64,000 bases of DNA from Sinonovacula constricta (Eukaryota; Mollusca; Bivalvia; Cardiida; Solecurtidae). The notes beneath the pieces were generated by a model. The model made no database searches, was not told the origin of the DNA, and saw only the letters and a program-made list of their open reading frames with translations. Positions 37,561 to 48,600 of the stretch are shown here, one piece after another (positions within the stretch are counted from its first letter, which is position 1; each line of letters begins with the position of its first letter). Where the stretch lies: contig CM017561.1 of assembly GCA_007844125.1 (NCBI GenBank), positions 34,686,406 through 34,750,405 on the forward strand, in the 5' to 3' direction. The translations under genes were made by a program, and so were the position numbers.

Positions 37561-38329
37561 AGCAATAAAAATTAAACACATAGGATATTGTGACCCCACC
37601 CCCTTATATTTTTCGCGTTTTAAAATTATTACATCATGTTCGACCCAATAAGCTGTTGTTTATAACTGTGTACACTCGCGGTATAACATACCTGATTGTT
37701 GAACTAAAAAATAAGAATGTGCAAAATTCACCAAGCGGTGACCATAAAAGTCATAAAGTTTACAAACAAAGGATTTTCCCAGTCTAAACGTTGCGCGGGT
37801 GTTTCAACATATCATCAATTTCAATTGAAATGTGGAAACTGAGTATAACGGATTATAGCAGCATATCGTTTTGATTGTGAACAGACTCAGTCATTGGTCA
37901 TTTTTTGTTCAGCAGAAAAATATCCGGGATCATCAGTGAAAAAAAAAAGAATTTACTCTGTGAACTTAACACTTATTAATGACTGCTGGAACATTGTACT
38001 GTTCCGCAGCCTATTGTCAAAACAATTCGTCATTTTGATAAGTCAGTGTAAAAGCTAATTTCCACAAGACAAGTTGATTAGAATTGAAATGTCGACCGTG
38101 TTACCTGGAACAAAACGTTACTTGACTTGGCATTAAAATGCACACCTGTTGGTTCCCAGTGACAATGACAGCTCCGACATTTTAAGTAATACCATATTAA
38201 TAAACTGCATAGTATTTTTTTTATTATTTTATTTTATTTATTTATTTTATTTTATTTTATTTTTGTTATTGTTTTTGTTATTAATTGAGAAAAATAGTGG
38301 AGGAAGTAAATGTAAGAATTCATCTCTAA
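37561..38329. other. no gene; T/A-rich simple sequence
   Basis: A TTTTA/TTTAT-rich stretch lies at 38214-38285; otherwise nothing supported. Confidence 0.5.
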
Positions 38330-38478
38330 CCTTCTTAGATCGAAGTTTAGGTCCATAAATATGTATGTATATCCAGCATTTAATGCGATAAAGTTGAATG
38401 GACCTTGTTTCGAACCCCCATCCCACTCAACCCCACCCCACTACACCCATGCCACAAAATTTTCTGGATCCGCCTCTG
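38330..38478 (-). mobile_element. hAT-type MITE, partial
   Basis: It contains CTTAGATCGAAGTTTAGG and GCGATAAAGTTGAATGGACC and ends GGATCCGCCTCTG. Only one end is preserved. Confidence 0.55.
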
Positions 38479-40610
38479 TCTATATAACATCCTTTTTAGT
38501 GTAGAAAGGTTATGTTTACTAAATAGGGACTTAAGAAATGGAAATATTTGTACGTTTTAACCTAAAAATACAGCCCTTGGCATAAAAGAAAACAAACAGA
38601 ACAACCAACAGTTACTGTCTTGGAACGGTAATCTGCAAAAGAACCTCTCAACGTACTCGGTCGTTATTTTACTCAACTTTCAACTTTTTTATTGTTATCT
38701 GGAAACAAACTACTGCTTATGTATAGCAATTCCAAAACAACAAATGACGTCATGTAACGTTTAATGACGTCAGGAATGCAAGGAAAACAAATCGATCAAA
38801 TGGCTATAAAATAAACCGACATATTTGAATATTTTTATTGAATATTTTTGAAGATTACAGTCAAGTTATAAAAGTGTCAGGATGGAAATAGATTCTGTTT
38901 TGTTGTTTGTGTGTTGTTTGTTGTTGTTTGGAGAGTTTAACTTGTTACACAATTTTTCATGATTATTATAAAAAGTCGCTTATTAAATTACAATTTCATT
39001 AACCTCTAAACTACATGTAGATACTAAGCTTACATTGGTTATTTACATACAGCCTATGTACATGTTAAATGAATACCTTCAAAATGATTAAGTTTGAAAA
39101 CAGAACAAATTTAAACAACAACAAGAACAACAAAGCACACTTTATTTTAACAGTTTTATTTCGATATGGTATTGTAAAAAATAATGATGGAAAACACGTG
39201 ATAAAAGAAAGATGAAGAAAGGGTCAACAATACCATAATTTACAAGTTTTATAGCTGACTGAAAGTCAACAATATGATTATGATAGAACGATATTTATTT
39301 TCTGGATTGAAGAATGGCGTCGTGCACATAATTTAGAGCAATAACCAAATGAATAGAAGAAGAGTTGCAGTAAAAGTAACATTGTGGATATTTGAAAACA
39401 TTAAATCATAGTACATTTTTCAAATGCGCTATATATCTCTACATGTATCTGTGCCCATCTTCACATGAACAGAATGCTACAACTATTTACTCTTCTATGG
39501 TCATTTTGTCTTGATTCCAAACGTTAGTTCAATTTATAATAACCATTTTTGTGTAGTTCTTCTAGTCAAAATAATACTGCTCTCTCTTTTAAATACTATG
39601 TAGTCATTATTGTTCAATGACATCACTACTTTCGTCATAACTTATCAAAGAAAACGTCCGCGCTTGGACATTTTTATTAAAATAGGTCGTATTCTTTTCA
39701 TTGCTTGCATTTGAGAAACCCATCAAGATGTGCGAGTATAGAGCACTGTAAAACCGGTTTAGCAACCCCAGTCGGCCCATATTGCCAACTGACCGTTCCA
39801 TGGCGGTAACTGTCGGGTTTCCTCTTTTTGTTAAATGACTCATTAGAGGTTTGTTCTTTTATATTTACATTGCACACGAGTACCTTTGTCTTGTGCCTTT
39901 TCAAATTTTGGTATATGCTGCAATGTTCATAGGACTTTGTCATATAGATCTATTCTTATAAAACAGCGTTTATCATTTATAAGTATATATGATTTATCTC
40001 CCTTCAGCAAAAGCAGTGATGTCATAAATATGATGTCACTTTTCTCTGAATATATGTTAACCTTACATTCGAAGAAAATGATACCTTGACACCAGTTAAA
40101 CTCTATTTATAACTAGTTGTTAGTTGTTTTTTTGTCTTTCTGAGTGTCTATCTACCCTTGGGAATATAAATGGGATTACAAAAGATCTACCGAGACCTGG
40201 CAGCATGTAAATATACCTTCCTATACCTGAATTCTATATTTTTAACATTGGTGTGTTATATTAGTTTGCCCTACGCCAACACATTTTTATTGATGTGAAC
40301 ATATAATGAGCATGGCATATAAACAATCTACACAAAACAGTATAAAACGGTAAAACCTGAATTTATTGAAGTGCACGAATGAGGTCACTTAGTGCGTGAT
40401 TATGTTGCATTTTATCGCTGTTTAACTGATATGTTATGTCGATGTTAACGCGTGCAAGTTCTTGTCGCAAATGAGTCAAAACAAAATAAACAAAAGGAAG
40501 AATTAAAAGTAAGTCACTTGGCATTGAGTTTGTATACGTGGTATGAATTGATGCCGGGAAGTGTGCACCGCGGCTTCTGCATACGGTTATGTTCCCATGT
40601 GCAGTGTAAT
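38479..40610. other. no gene recognised
   Basis: ORFs are short and not coding-like. The reverse ORF at 40363-40725 is largely a translation of the Mutator-like arm. Confidence 0.45.
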
Positions 40611-40619
40611 GGGCAATAT

Positions 40620-41070
40620 CAATCGTACCTACTCGGCGATCTCCGGCAAGCTTCGGAGATAATGCCTCGGATGTAATTGTATGAATACACCAGTTGGTGA
40701 TTTGCCCCGGCGAAAAACTTCTCATTGCATTATGTAAACAAAGATGGCTGACTTTTCAAAGTGCATGCAGTACGCTTTAGATACAATGGAGGTTCAATAC
40801 TCCTTGAAAGAAGAGCAGATTGCTTCGTTAAAGAATATTTTTAACTTAGTTGATGCTGTATGTATATTACCAACAGGATTTGGTAAAAGTGTAATATACC
40901 AGTTATTACCCTGCATGCACTCGGAGCACGCTTCGGTGATTTCGAAGCTTGCCGGAGATCGCCGTTTAGGTATGATTGCCATTTTGAAAGTAGTTCGTCA
41001 ATATGGCGGCGACAGCATTATTTCCGAGGTGATTACGTAGAGGACGGAATTACCCGAGGAGTTCCGAGTG
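40620..41070 (+). mobile_element. Mutator-like (Pack-MULE-type) element carrying a RecQ-like helicase fragment, copy 2
   Basis: The element begins CAATCGTACCTACTCGG and ends ...CCGAGGAGTTCCGAGTG. It is flanked by a perfect 9-bp direct repeat, GGGCAATAT, at 40611-40619 and 41071-41079. The terminal repeats are imperfect, and a better-matched inverted copy of the left arm lies inside at 40943-40978. Nine-base duplications and long inverted ends are typical of Mutator superfamily elements. It encodes no transposase; between the ends is a helicase-like reading frame at 40744-41040. The same element with different flanks is at 26222-26679, which fixes both ends independently. Confidence 0.72.
40744..41040 (+). 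pseudogene. captured RecQ-like helicase N-terminal fragment (99-codon frame)
   Basis: The frame opens with ATG in the context ACAAAGATGG. It encodes an N-terminal stretch with SLKEEQIASLKNI, then the Walker A motif LPTGFGKSVIYQLLP, as in RecQ-family DNA helicases. The match stops after about 60 residues; the rest (KLAGDRRLGMIAI onward) is translation of the inverted-repeat arm, so the frame is a chimera. Helicase motifs Ia-VI are absent, so it cannot be a working helicase. Whether it is transcribed is unknown. Confidence 0.6.
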
Positions 41071-41079
41071 GGGCAATAT

Positions 41080-42320
41080 TGGTGAAATTGAAAGTTGTCT
41101 CCCATGTTGGATAAAATCCGAAGTACTCCAAAGAGTAAATAGTTCATTTTATTTGATCTCCTCAGACTTTATCGCTTTTTATTTTGGAGATAGTCCGATT
41201 AAAAAGAGAGATTTTTCATACTAATGTATGGCATTGAGCTCTAACCCTTATTACATACTTAGAGATATGTTATTTAAACAAGTAAAATTGACATGTTTTT
41301 AAATGATAGTTGATCTAGGTATCATAATGGAAGCCTAAAAGACAACATACTTTTTATTAAGTATACAAGTATATACACCGAGTAATCCAAATAGAAGGAC
41401 CTACTTGCATTAAGGGTGTATTCAAGGGAGACTATCCACTAATATCTCTCATTGTGCTGATATTAAAGGGTGGTTTTGTTTGAATGGAAATAACTGTTGG
41501 TGTTCCGTCGGTTGTTAGATTATTCCGTGATTGGGAGTTGAGATGCCCAAAAATCAACAAAGATTGTATAAGCCCTGAGTAGTTTAATTTTTACAACAAA
41601 GCAAGACCATTTTTCCATAAATAACAAATGGTCGGTCCTTTTGCCGGCAGTAGGTTCCAATTCGGTAGCTGTTGGTTTCTAGACTAGCTTTTGTTATAGC
41701 TATGGCTGGATGTCATTTAGCTATTAAACTACTTTAACCGCATTCATTTTAAACATCAGCTGCATTACAGCGCCACTGGCAGTTAAATGTTCTACAATCA
41801 TTATGTTGCGAGAGCACGATATAGGAAGGAATAACAACGTTCACAGCGGTTAACAAATATGTGTTACTACTATAGTCAAGCGAATTTTGCATTTAATTTA
41901 ACGAACAAAGAAACGAAGACTCGGCAACAACTAGAGAGTCAGTGTTTTATTCTGCTGTAAATAAAGTATATATACGGATGTAGTAAACAGTGATAAAAAG
42001 TAGTTCTTGAATAATGTCGTATAATTCAGTTATTAACATATTAATTTGTAATATACAAATAAACGTATTTTATATTTGATATAGATTCTTCATGCAAGTT
42101 AATATATTAAAAGTGGTTTTTATAAAAGGTATATTCTAGTTTTACAGCGTTCAAAGTTCTACCAGTTGGAACTAATGTGCCCATATTCAGCATACATGAT
42201 ATGCGCATACACGAAGATCGTCTCTCAACGCTTTTTTCTACTGCTAGTTCAAATTTGAATATTGATCTTTGTTGTATTTTTTATAGGACATTTTCATAGT
42301 TTCGTATTCGAACATGCTTT
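41080..42320. other. no gene recognised
   Basis: A+T-rich with no supported feature. Confidence 0.5.
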
Positions 42321-42322
42321 GG

Positions 42323-42530
42323 GACGCCCGTGGCCGAGCGGTTAGAATCGCTGATTTGAAACTCTTCAGCCCCTCACCGCGTGGGTTCGAGTCCCGGTCG
42401 AAGTGAGAACTTTCACGTGAGGAGGTTTTACAGCTAACCTATAAGTCTGGGTTCTCCCTCCACCAAGAATTAGCCGGACGTCGTCAATATGACCATAATT
42501 GTGTCAGTGCGATGAAACAAAAAAAACAAA
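42323..42530 (+). mobile_element. tRNA-Ser/Leu-derived SINE, family 3, complete
   Basis: The head GCCCGTGGCCGAGCGGTTAG and B box GGTTCGAGTCCC resemble a class II tRNA (Ser-type TTTGAAA loop). A body follows with AGCCGGACGTCGTCAATATG, and the tail is GATGAAACAAAAAAAAC. It is the best-preserved copy of this family in the window. Confidence 0.75.
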
Positions 42531-43967
42531 AACCATTAATATTCTTTAATTGCGTCTTAATTTATTTGTGCCCATTTGGGAGCCGAGTGAAGCTTGATTC
42601 TACTAGTAAATAAATCAGACGAAATGAGCAGAATTAATTCAAGACGCATATATAAATGCTATATATAAGTTATACCTAACATATGCTAGCTGTTAAAAAT
42701 ATAAGGACTTTTTATCATTATACACATGTATTTACATTTTCACTTTTCGGCATTTTGTGTAGGGTAGCCATCTGCCTGGCATGACCTTTAACCTCTAACC
42801 AGAGCTTGATAGATCATACAATGTACAAGTGCTCTCAAGTTACATGTATCAGACGACACAGCCAACATTATTAGATGGTCGTTTTTTGTTATATTTGTCT
42901 TCAAAAGCGATGACACTTTCTCCCCTGGGACAACGATCCCCCAAGAAATCATAGCCCGAACAAACATTTGTCGAATACCGATTGTTTACAATGCTGCTTC
43001 TTCAATGTTTACTCAATCGGAGTGAGCAAATGAGAATGAAGGACTTTGTATTATAATGCATGAAGGAGCTGTACGCCGGGGAAAAAATCAACTTCGGAAA
43101 TATCTTAGGTTTGGTTTGCGGAAGTGCTTTTCGATAATTGAGATGAAATGAAACACGCCTTAAAGATACAAATCAAACAAAGAATATTTAATTGGACGAC
43201 TGAGTAAATGCCAAATATCTCTTTGAATACTTTCACAAAAGGCATTGAGTAATGATTATTCTTGTAATTGCAAGGAATCGCAGAGCTGGTGTCACGTTAC
43301 TATATAGCACTTTCTTTGATTAAACATTTAATTATGTTGTGTATCTATAATTAAAAAAGTCTATTAAAATATTTCTATTCTTAATAAACGTAGGGAGGAG
43401 TTAATTAGAGGAATAACATACAGTTGTGATCAGGATTTCTTTGCTTTTCTAAATGAAAGCTTTAATGAGTATAAATATTTAGCTATTAAAAGAAGGTATG
43501 AGATGTGTTTGGCATATCTAATGTACACAACTGAGGTTATATACGGTCTTATATATGTACTTTAAATATTGTATTGTAAGATATCAATATAGTGTGTATC
43601 AACGTGTATATCTTTGTTTAAGACATTCTAAATGAATGCTTTAAATATTGTCAATCTTGTAGAGGCCTTAAGTGGTCCCAGTCGATTTTCCGTATCATAT
43701 ACATGTAAGAATATTTAAGGTAAAGCAAGTGTTATAGAAAATATATAGAATTTGAAAATTAGTAGAAGAATAAAAAATATGTCAGTTTCTCTTTAGGAGA
43801 AGTGTTTTGATATTGAGTATCATTTGAAAACAAGATATAGCATTAGACAAACCAGCCAAACATGTTATTTGTTTGGTTTGACTCAACCTATCCCAAATAT
43901 GTGATAAGTTGTTTACAAACCCCAAACGTTTAAGATTGATTTTCCCATTCAACAGTTAAAATTTTCA
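42531..43967. other. no gene recognised
   Basis: CCCCTGGGACAACGATCCCC near 42932 weakly resembles the inner part of the Mutator-like end at 26050. Otherwise nothing supported. Confidence 0.4.
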
Positions 43968-44362
43968 TTCTTTTCAAATCTATAAATAAGAACGATTGGG
44001 ATTTCTGCTAAAAATAGACATCGACGTCACAGCGGATGACGTAAATAGGCTAAAGTGGTCACGTGGTTGTCTTAGTTTTAAAATAGCTAACTCTGCGTCG
44101 TAGCTCAGATAGGAAATACATGTTTGCAATGACGATTCTGGCGTTCTAGTATACTTTTCAGACATGTGTAGGACACCAATAAACAGCATATTGCGAGATC
44201 TGTTCAGGTAACAATCGTTTATAAAGATGTTAAATGAAAATACTTTTGGTCCAAACTGTTGGATACCACGAGGGCTTAGACACACAGCATTTCGCGGAAT
44301 CTATTCACATAACAATAACTTATTTCGCTATATAGAAGTAATGGTTCGGATACCACCTTTAA
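43968..44362 (-). mobile_element. TTAA-type MITE
   Basis: In reverse orientation it carries the family body (CATCGACGTCACAGCGGATGACGT..., AGCATATTGCGAGATCTGTTC). It ends GGATACCACCTTTAA at 44362. A second GTTGGATACCAC at 44259 suggests an internal end repeat. Confidence 0.6.
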
Positions 44363-45156
44363 GTTTCCTCTTCAATCTCCGATGTACACAGTTGTTTTGC
44401 TGTTTGTTTGTTGTTGTTTTGAGGCTTGCTTGTTTTTGTTTGTTTTTTGTTATTTCTTGGGGGGGGGGGGGGGTGCCTATTAACTGTATTAACTGTTTCT
44501 ATAGACAACTCCAAATAACTTTTAGGTTTTCATTACAATGGTATGTTCAGATCTCTATGTCGACATTTCCAGCGGAGAATCTTGTTTAAATACGCCCGAT
44601 GCAATTCTTGATATGTTATATCTGTGGGCAAATGACCCAATGTCTACGGAAATTGCCGATCGTAAAAAAAGACTTGACAGATAGAGTGTATAGATTTACT
44701 TCGGCATAGATTTTTTTCGGCATGAGAAACATACAATAGGTAACAGACAATTCATTTGTATTGCATAAAAGTAAACATTGCTATGAAAACAAAAATGAAA
44801 TTGATAAAAGAAAGAGCAAACCAAGAAATTCTTCCAATGCCAAATGCCAAGGATGACAATCAGGACTTAATTCTGGGGTCTTCCTCTGCCAGTAATTAGC
44901 TGGACGTCGCCAACATGACCATACTTGTGTCAGTGCAATGTAACAAAAACATACATAACGGCTTTTGTATACGCAAAATGCCGAACCTTTCCAAACACAA
45001 TAATATTGGGCAATATTGCAAAGCGGTGTGTAAATTTATTTGTAATTAGCACCGAGCCCCACTTAAAAAACATAGCAACTGTAGGTATGTTATTCATATC
45101 GACTTCAATAGCTTTAACAGATAAAATAATAAACTGCTTTTATATTGACCATTCAG
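44363..45156. other. intergenic or first-intron sequence with poly-G and a SINE remnant
   Basis: A poly-G run is at 44459-44474, and 44870-44960 matches the 3' half of the family 3 SINE (AGCTGGACGTCGCCAACATG). The missing upstream exon of the CNBD2-like gene could be here or farther 5'; I could not place it. Confidence 0.5.
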
Positions 45157-45287
45157 CTGATTCACGGGACCGGTCGTCGTCGGGAACCTCGGTATCCCAG
45201 CGGTCCCCGACAGAGACCAAGAAACAATCTCGGGCCAAGAACCTCCGGGCTGTCGTCCAGACTATTCAACTAGGACTCCGAATCAAG
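45157..45287 (+). CDS. CNBD2: CNBD2-like exon 1 (first visible)
   Basis: The acceptor is ...GACCATTCAG and the donor is AAG|GTACAC. The exon starts with two bases of a split codon and encodes residues 1-43, rich in Ser, Arg and Lys, ending near VQTIQLGLRIK. No matching upstream donor was recognised, so the start codon is unknown. Confidence is lower than for the later exons because the segment is low-complexity. Confidence 0.6.
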
Positions 45288-45636
45288 GTACACAAAATGG
45301 CGATTCGTTAGTAACATTAAGACTGTGCCATCATAAATTGACTAGACTTAGGTCAGACTTAGATTCGACGAGAGCTTTCTGATATGAATCCGCATTACTT
45401 GCAAGAGAGGTTCGAGCAATGCCAATGTGCCTTGTTCTTGTTACTGTTATTTTTATGGAAAAATTACTTAATTGGTTCAAATAGCACTCACGTTATAGGT
45501 TTAAGTCAATCTCAATTTATTTACGTTTGTTTCTGGGAGTTTACATTCGTCAGTCTAACAAAAGTCATCATTATTAGTCTCCTACCGGTGTTTACACTGG
45601 AGGGGACTATAGGTTTATCCCTCCGTCCGTCATTCC

Positions 45637-45679
<43 letters not shown>

Positions 45680-48600
45680 AGTCGTCTGTCTGTCTGTCTG
45701 TCTGTCCGCTAAAAATCTGGAACCTTTGATAACTTAAACACTATTAAAGCTAGGCGCATGAAACTTGGTATGTTAATAGGTAGCAATGTGTACAATATGC
45801 ACGCGCAAAATTTGGGTCGCTACCTTGAAGGTCAAGGTCACAGCATGACCTTGAAGCAAAAAAATCGTGTCCGGCTCATAACTTTTTGAGGGACCGGTAG
45901 GGGACTACTGTATTGCCCGCAATACTATCAAATGCTTGTTGTAACTTAGAATAGACCTAGTATTACCTTGACTGTAATAGGATGCAATGAACGTGAATCA
46001 ATGTTGCTGCCAGCCGGAGCTGAAACATCTCTTGTATGATTATAAACCAAGGTGAACCAGAACATGTTGTAAGTCGGTGATCGAAAACCCAGCTACTTAC
46101 ACTAGTTATCGTTGTTCATTTAATATTACAGTGACAGACAGTAGTTATTTTACATCAATATTTGTTTTCTTCCTGAATCCAGGACGACGCCGTCGCAATG
46201 CGGCGCGTGTCCACTATACCGGAAGTCCCGGGAGGCCATTATGGTTCCAGGCGCGCCTCTAGCGTGGCATACAGACACGGCCGAAAATCATCCGGCGCCA
46301 TCTTTAGAGACAGCGAGAAGGTCGTCCAAACATCACATTTACTAAGCATGGCAGTGAAGGAAGAAATTCAACGAAGGGTAAGAAACGTCCTAAACAAAAA
46401 GAAATGTGCATGTTGGTGTAAAAATGTTTTACATTTTTATAAAGAGGATGTTTATTGTTCTGTGTTGGGTTTTTTCAGTATTTGCATTTTCAAATTACTG
46501 AAATAAAATAACAAAATTGTCATTAGGGAGAATGTTTTCTATGCAATGCCATGCTAATAATACAAAGTTTTATCTTCACATCGGGACTTTTCGACTATCA
46601 AAAACTGAACGAGAGAATGTCCTTCTATTTAGCCAGGTTTGACGCTTGTGTCCGTACATTGTACTTAAATCATTTCTTACCAATCGAAGTGTAGCAACTC
46701 CGTTTTAACAAGTGAATATCATGACATGTTTTATCATTAAAGCCATCTACTTCCAGAATCTAATGGACAAGTTCCGGTTCATGATCCGATTTAGACTCCT
46801 GTTACACAGATGGTGGAAGATGCATAACGCAACTGAGTAAGTATATTTATTGTCACACTGTTGCAGTGTGCCTTTAATAGTACGCATATCGTCACAATGC
46901 TGCAGTGTGCCTTCACTAGTACGCATATCGTCACAATGTTGCAGTGTGCCTTAACTAGTACGCATATCTATTGCCACACTGTTGCAGTGTGCCTTTAATA
47001 GTACGCATATCGTCACAATGTTGCAGTGTGCCTTTAATGGTACGCATATCGTCACAATGTTGCAGTGTGCCTTTAATGGTACGCATATCGTCACAATGTT
47101 GCAGTGTGCCTTTAATAGTACGCATATCTGTTGCCACACTTTTGCAGTGTGCCTTTAATAGTACGCATATCGTCACATTGTTGCAGTGTGCCTTTAATAG
47201 TAGGCATATCCATGTCACAATGTTGCACTATGCCTTTACTAGTACGTATATCTGTTGTCACAGTGGCGCAGTATGTCTTTAATTGTACATTTATTTGTAG
47301 TTAAAATATTGCAGTACGCCTTTAATAGTACACATATATATTGTCACAACATTACAGTATGCCTTCAATAGTACGTTCACCTATTGTCACAACGAAGCGG
47401 CAGTATGCCGTTTATATATACAAAAGAAAGCACGTATGTTTGACATCCTAGGCGCCGCAGAATGCATGTGGGTGATTCTTAGCCAAAAAAGATATTTTAA
47501 AATTGAACAAATAAAGTAATAACCAAACGAAAACATCAACAGTATACATCAGAACCAAGGTACTCGACAAAGCTTACTTACATTTTCGAATTTAAGCTCA
47601 ATGGCATCTTTGGAACCTTAACTCCGTTCTTTACAGTGTACTACAACATAGATCTATGTAGTGTCGGTGTCGATTTGGCGCGTAAGGATACAACCAACTG
47701 GTGACATTTGCAACTTCAAAAGCGTAATGCATTAATAACTTATTCAAATACAGATAAAAAAATATACATTAGTATAGATTGGTAGCGCGTCGGCTTGCGG
47801 ATCGGGAGGTCGCGGGTTCAAACCCCGGCCGGTCAAACCAAAGACTTTAAAGTTGGTAGTAGTGGCTTCCCTCCTAACGCTCGGAGCTAAGGGGACAGCA
47901 TTACGTCTGACTCGTCGGTGTCAGTATAATGGACCGGCCGGGTTCAGTCCCTGGGCACCTCATAAGTGCCCCTGTGCTATAATGATAGAAATGTCGCTGC
48001 ACAGCATCGGCAAAAATGCCGGCAAATCTCGTCCCATCCCATCCCATTAGTATAGAACAATCAATACATTTAAGCAAACATGTTATGTTTTGTTTGATCG
48101 GTTCTGTTGTAGAGTATCTCAAACCCATCCGTTCTACATGCAGTACCAGATGATCAATGACCTGTCCGTAGAAAATACTGGCACCGACAACGCTGTCGAC
48201 TTCAAGGCTTCTTATTTTAAGGCAAACAAACAGGTAAAGTGTTAGTTTTTGTCTTGACCAAAGCTTAAGAGCATCTTACTTATAATATTATTAATTATTT
48301 TGTATTTGTAACATACTTTTAAACACTTTTGCAAACTGAGTTTTGTGTGAGACTCAATTGTATAATTCTATAACAGAAGGTCCATATATTAAAGAAACAA
48401 GTCTGACATTGGTTAAAAGACAAAATATAGCTTTAACATTGAATTCTACACAAGGGGTTTTTATTGCAAATTATATTTGACAAGGCTATAACATATGTAT
48501 TTCAGATGCGAATGTCACACGAGGCAGTGCGGATTTTGTCAATGGACCCGAAAGATCGCACCGAGGAGGAAGTATACTATGTAGATCTACTATTTATTTA

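Noticed and set aside
40363..40725. 120-codon reverse-strand ORF next to the helicase fragment
   Set aside because: Its distinctive part (KLAGDRRVGTIDIA) is simply the Mutator-like inverted arm translated in reverse; the rest has no recognisable domain.
46951..47282. ORFs with LKAHCNIVTICV-type repeats
   Set aside because: Products of the 41-bp minisatellite in an intron.
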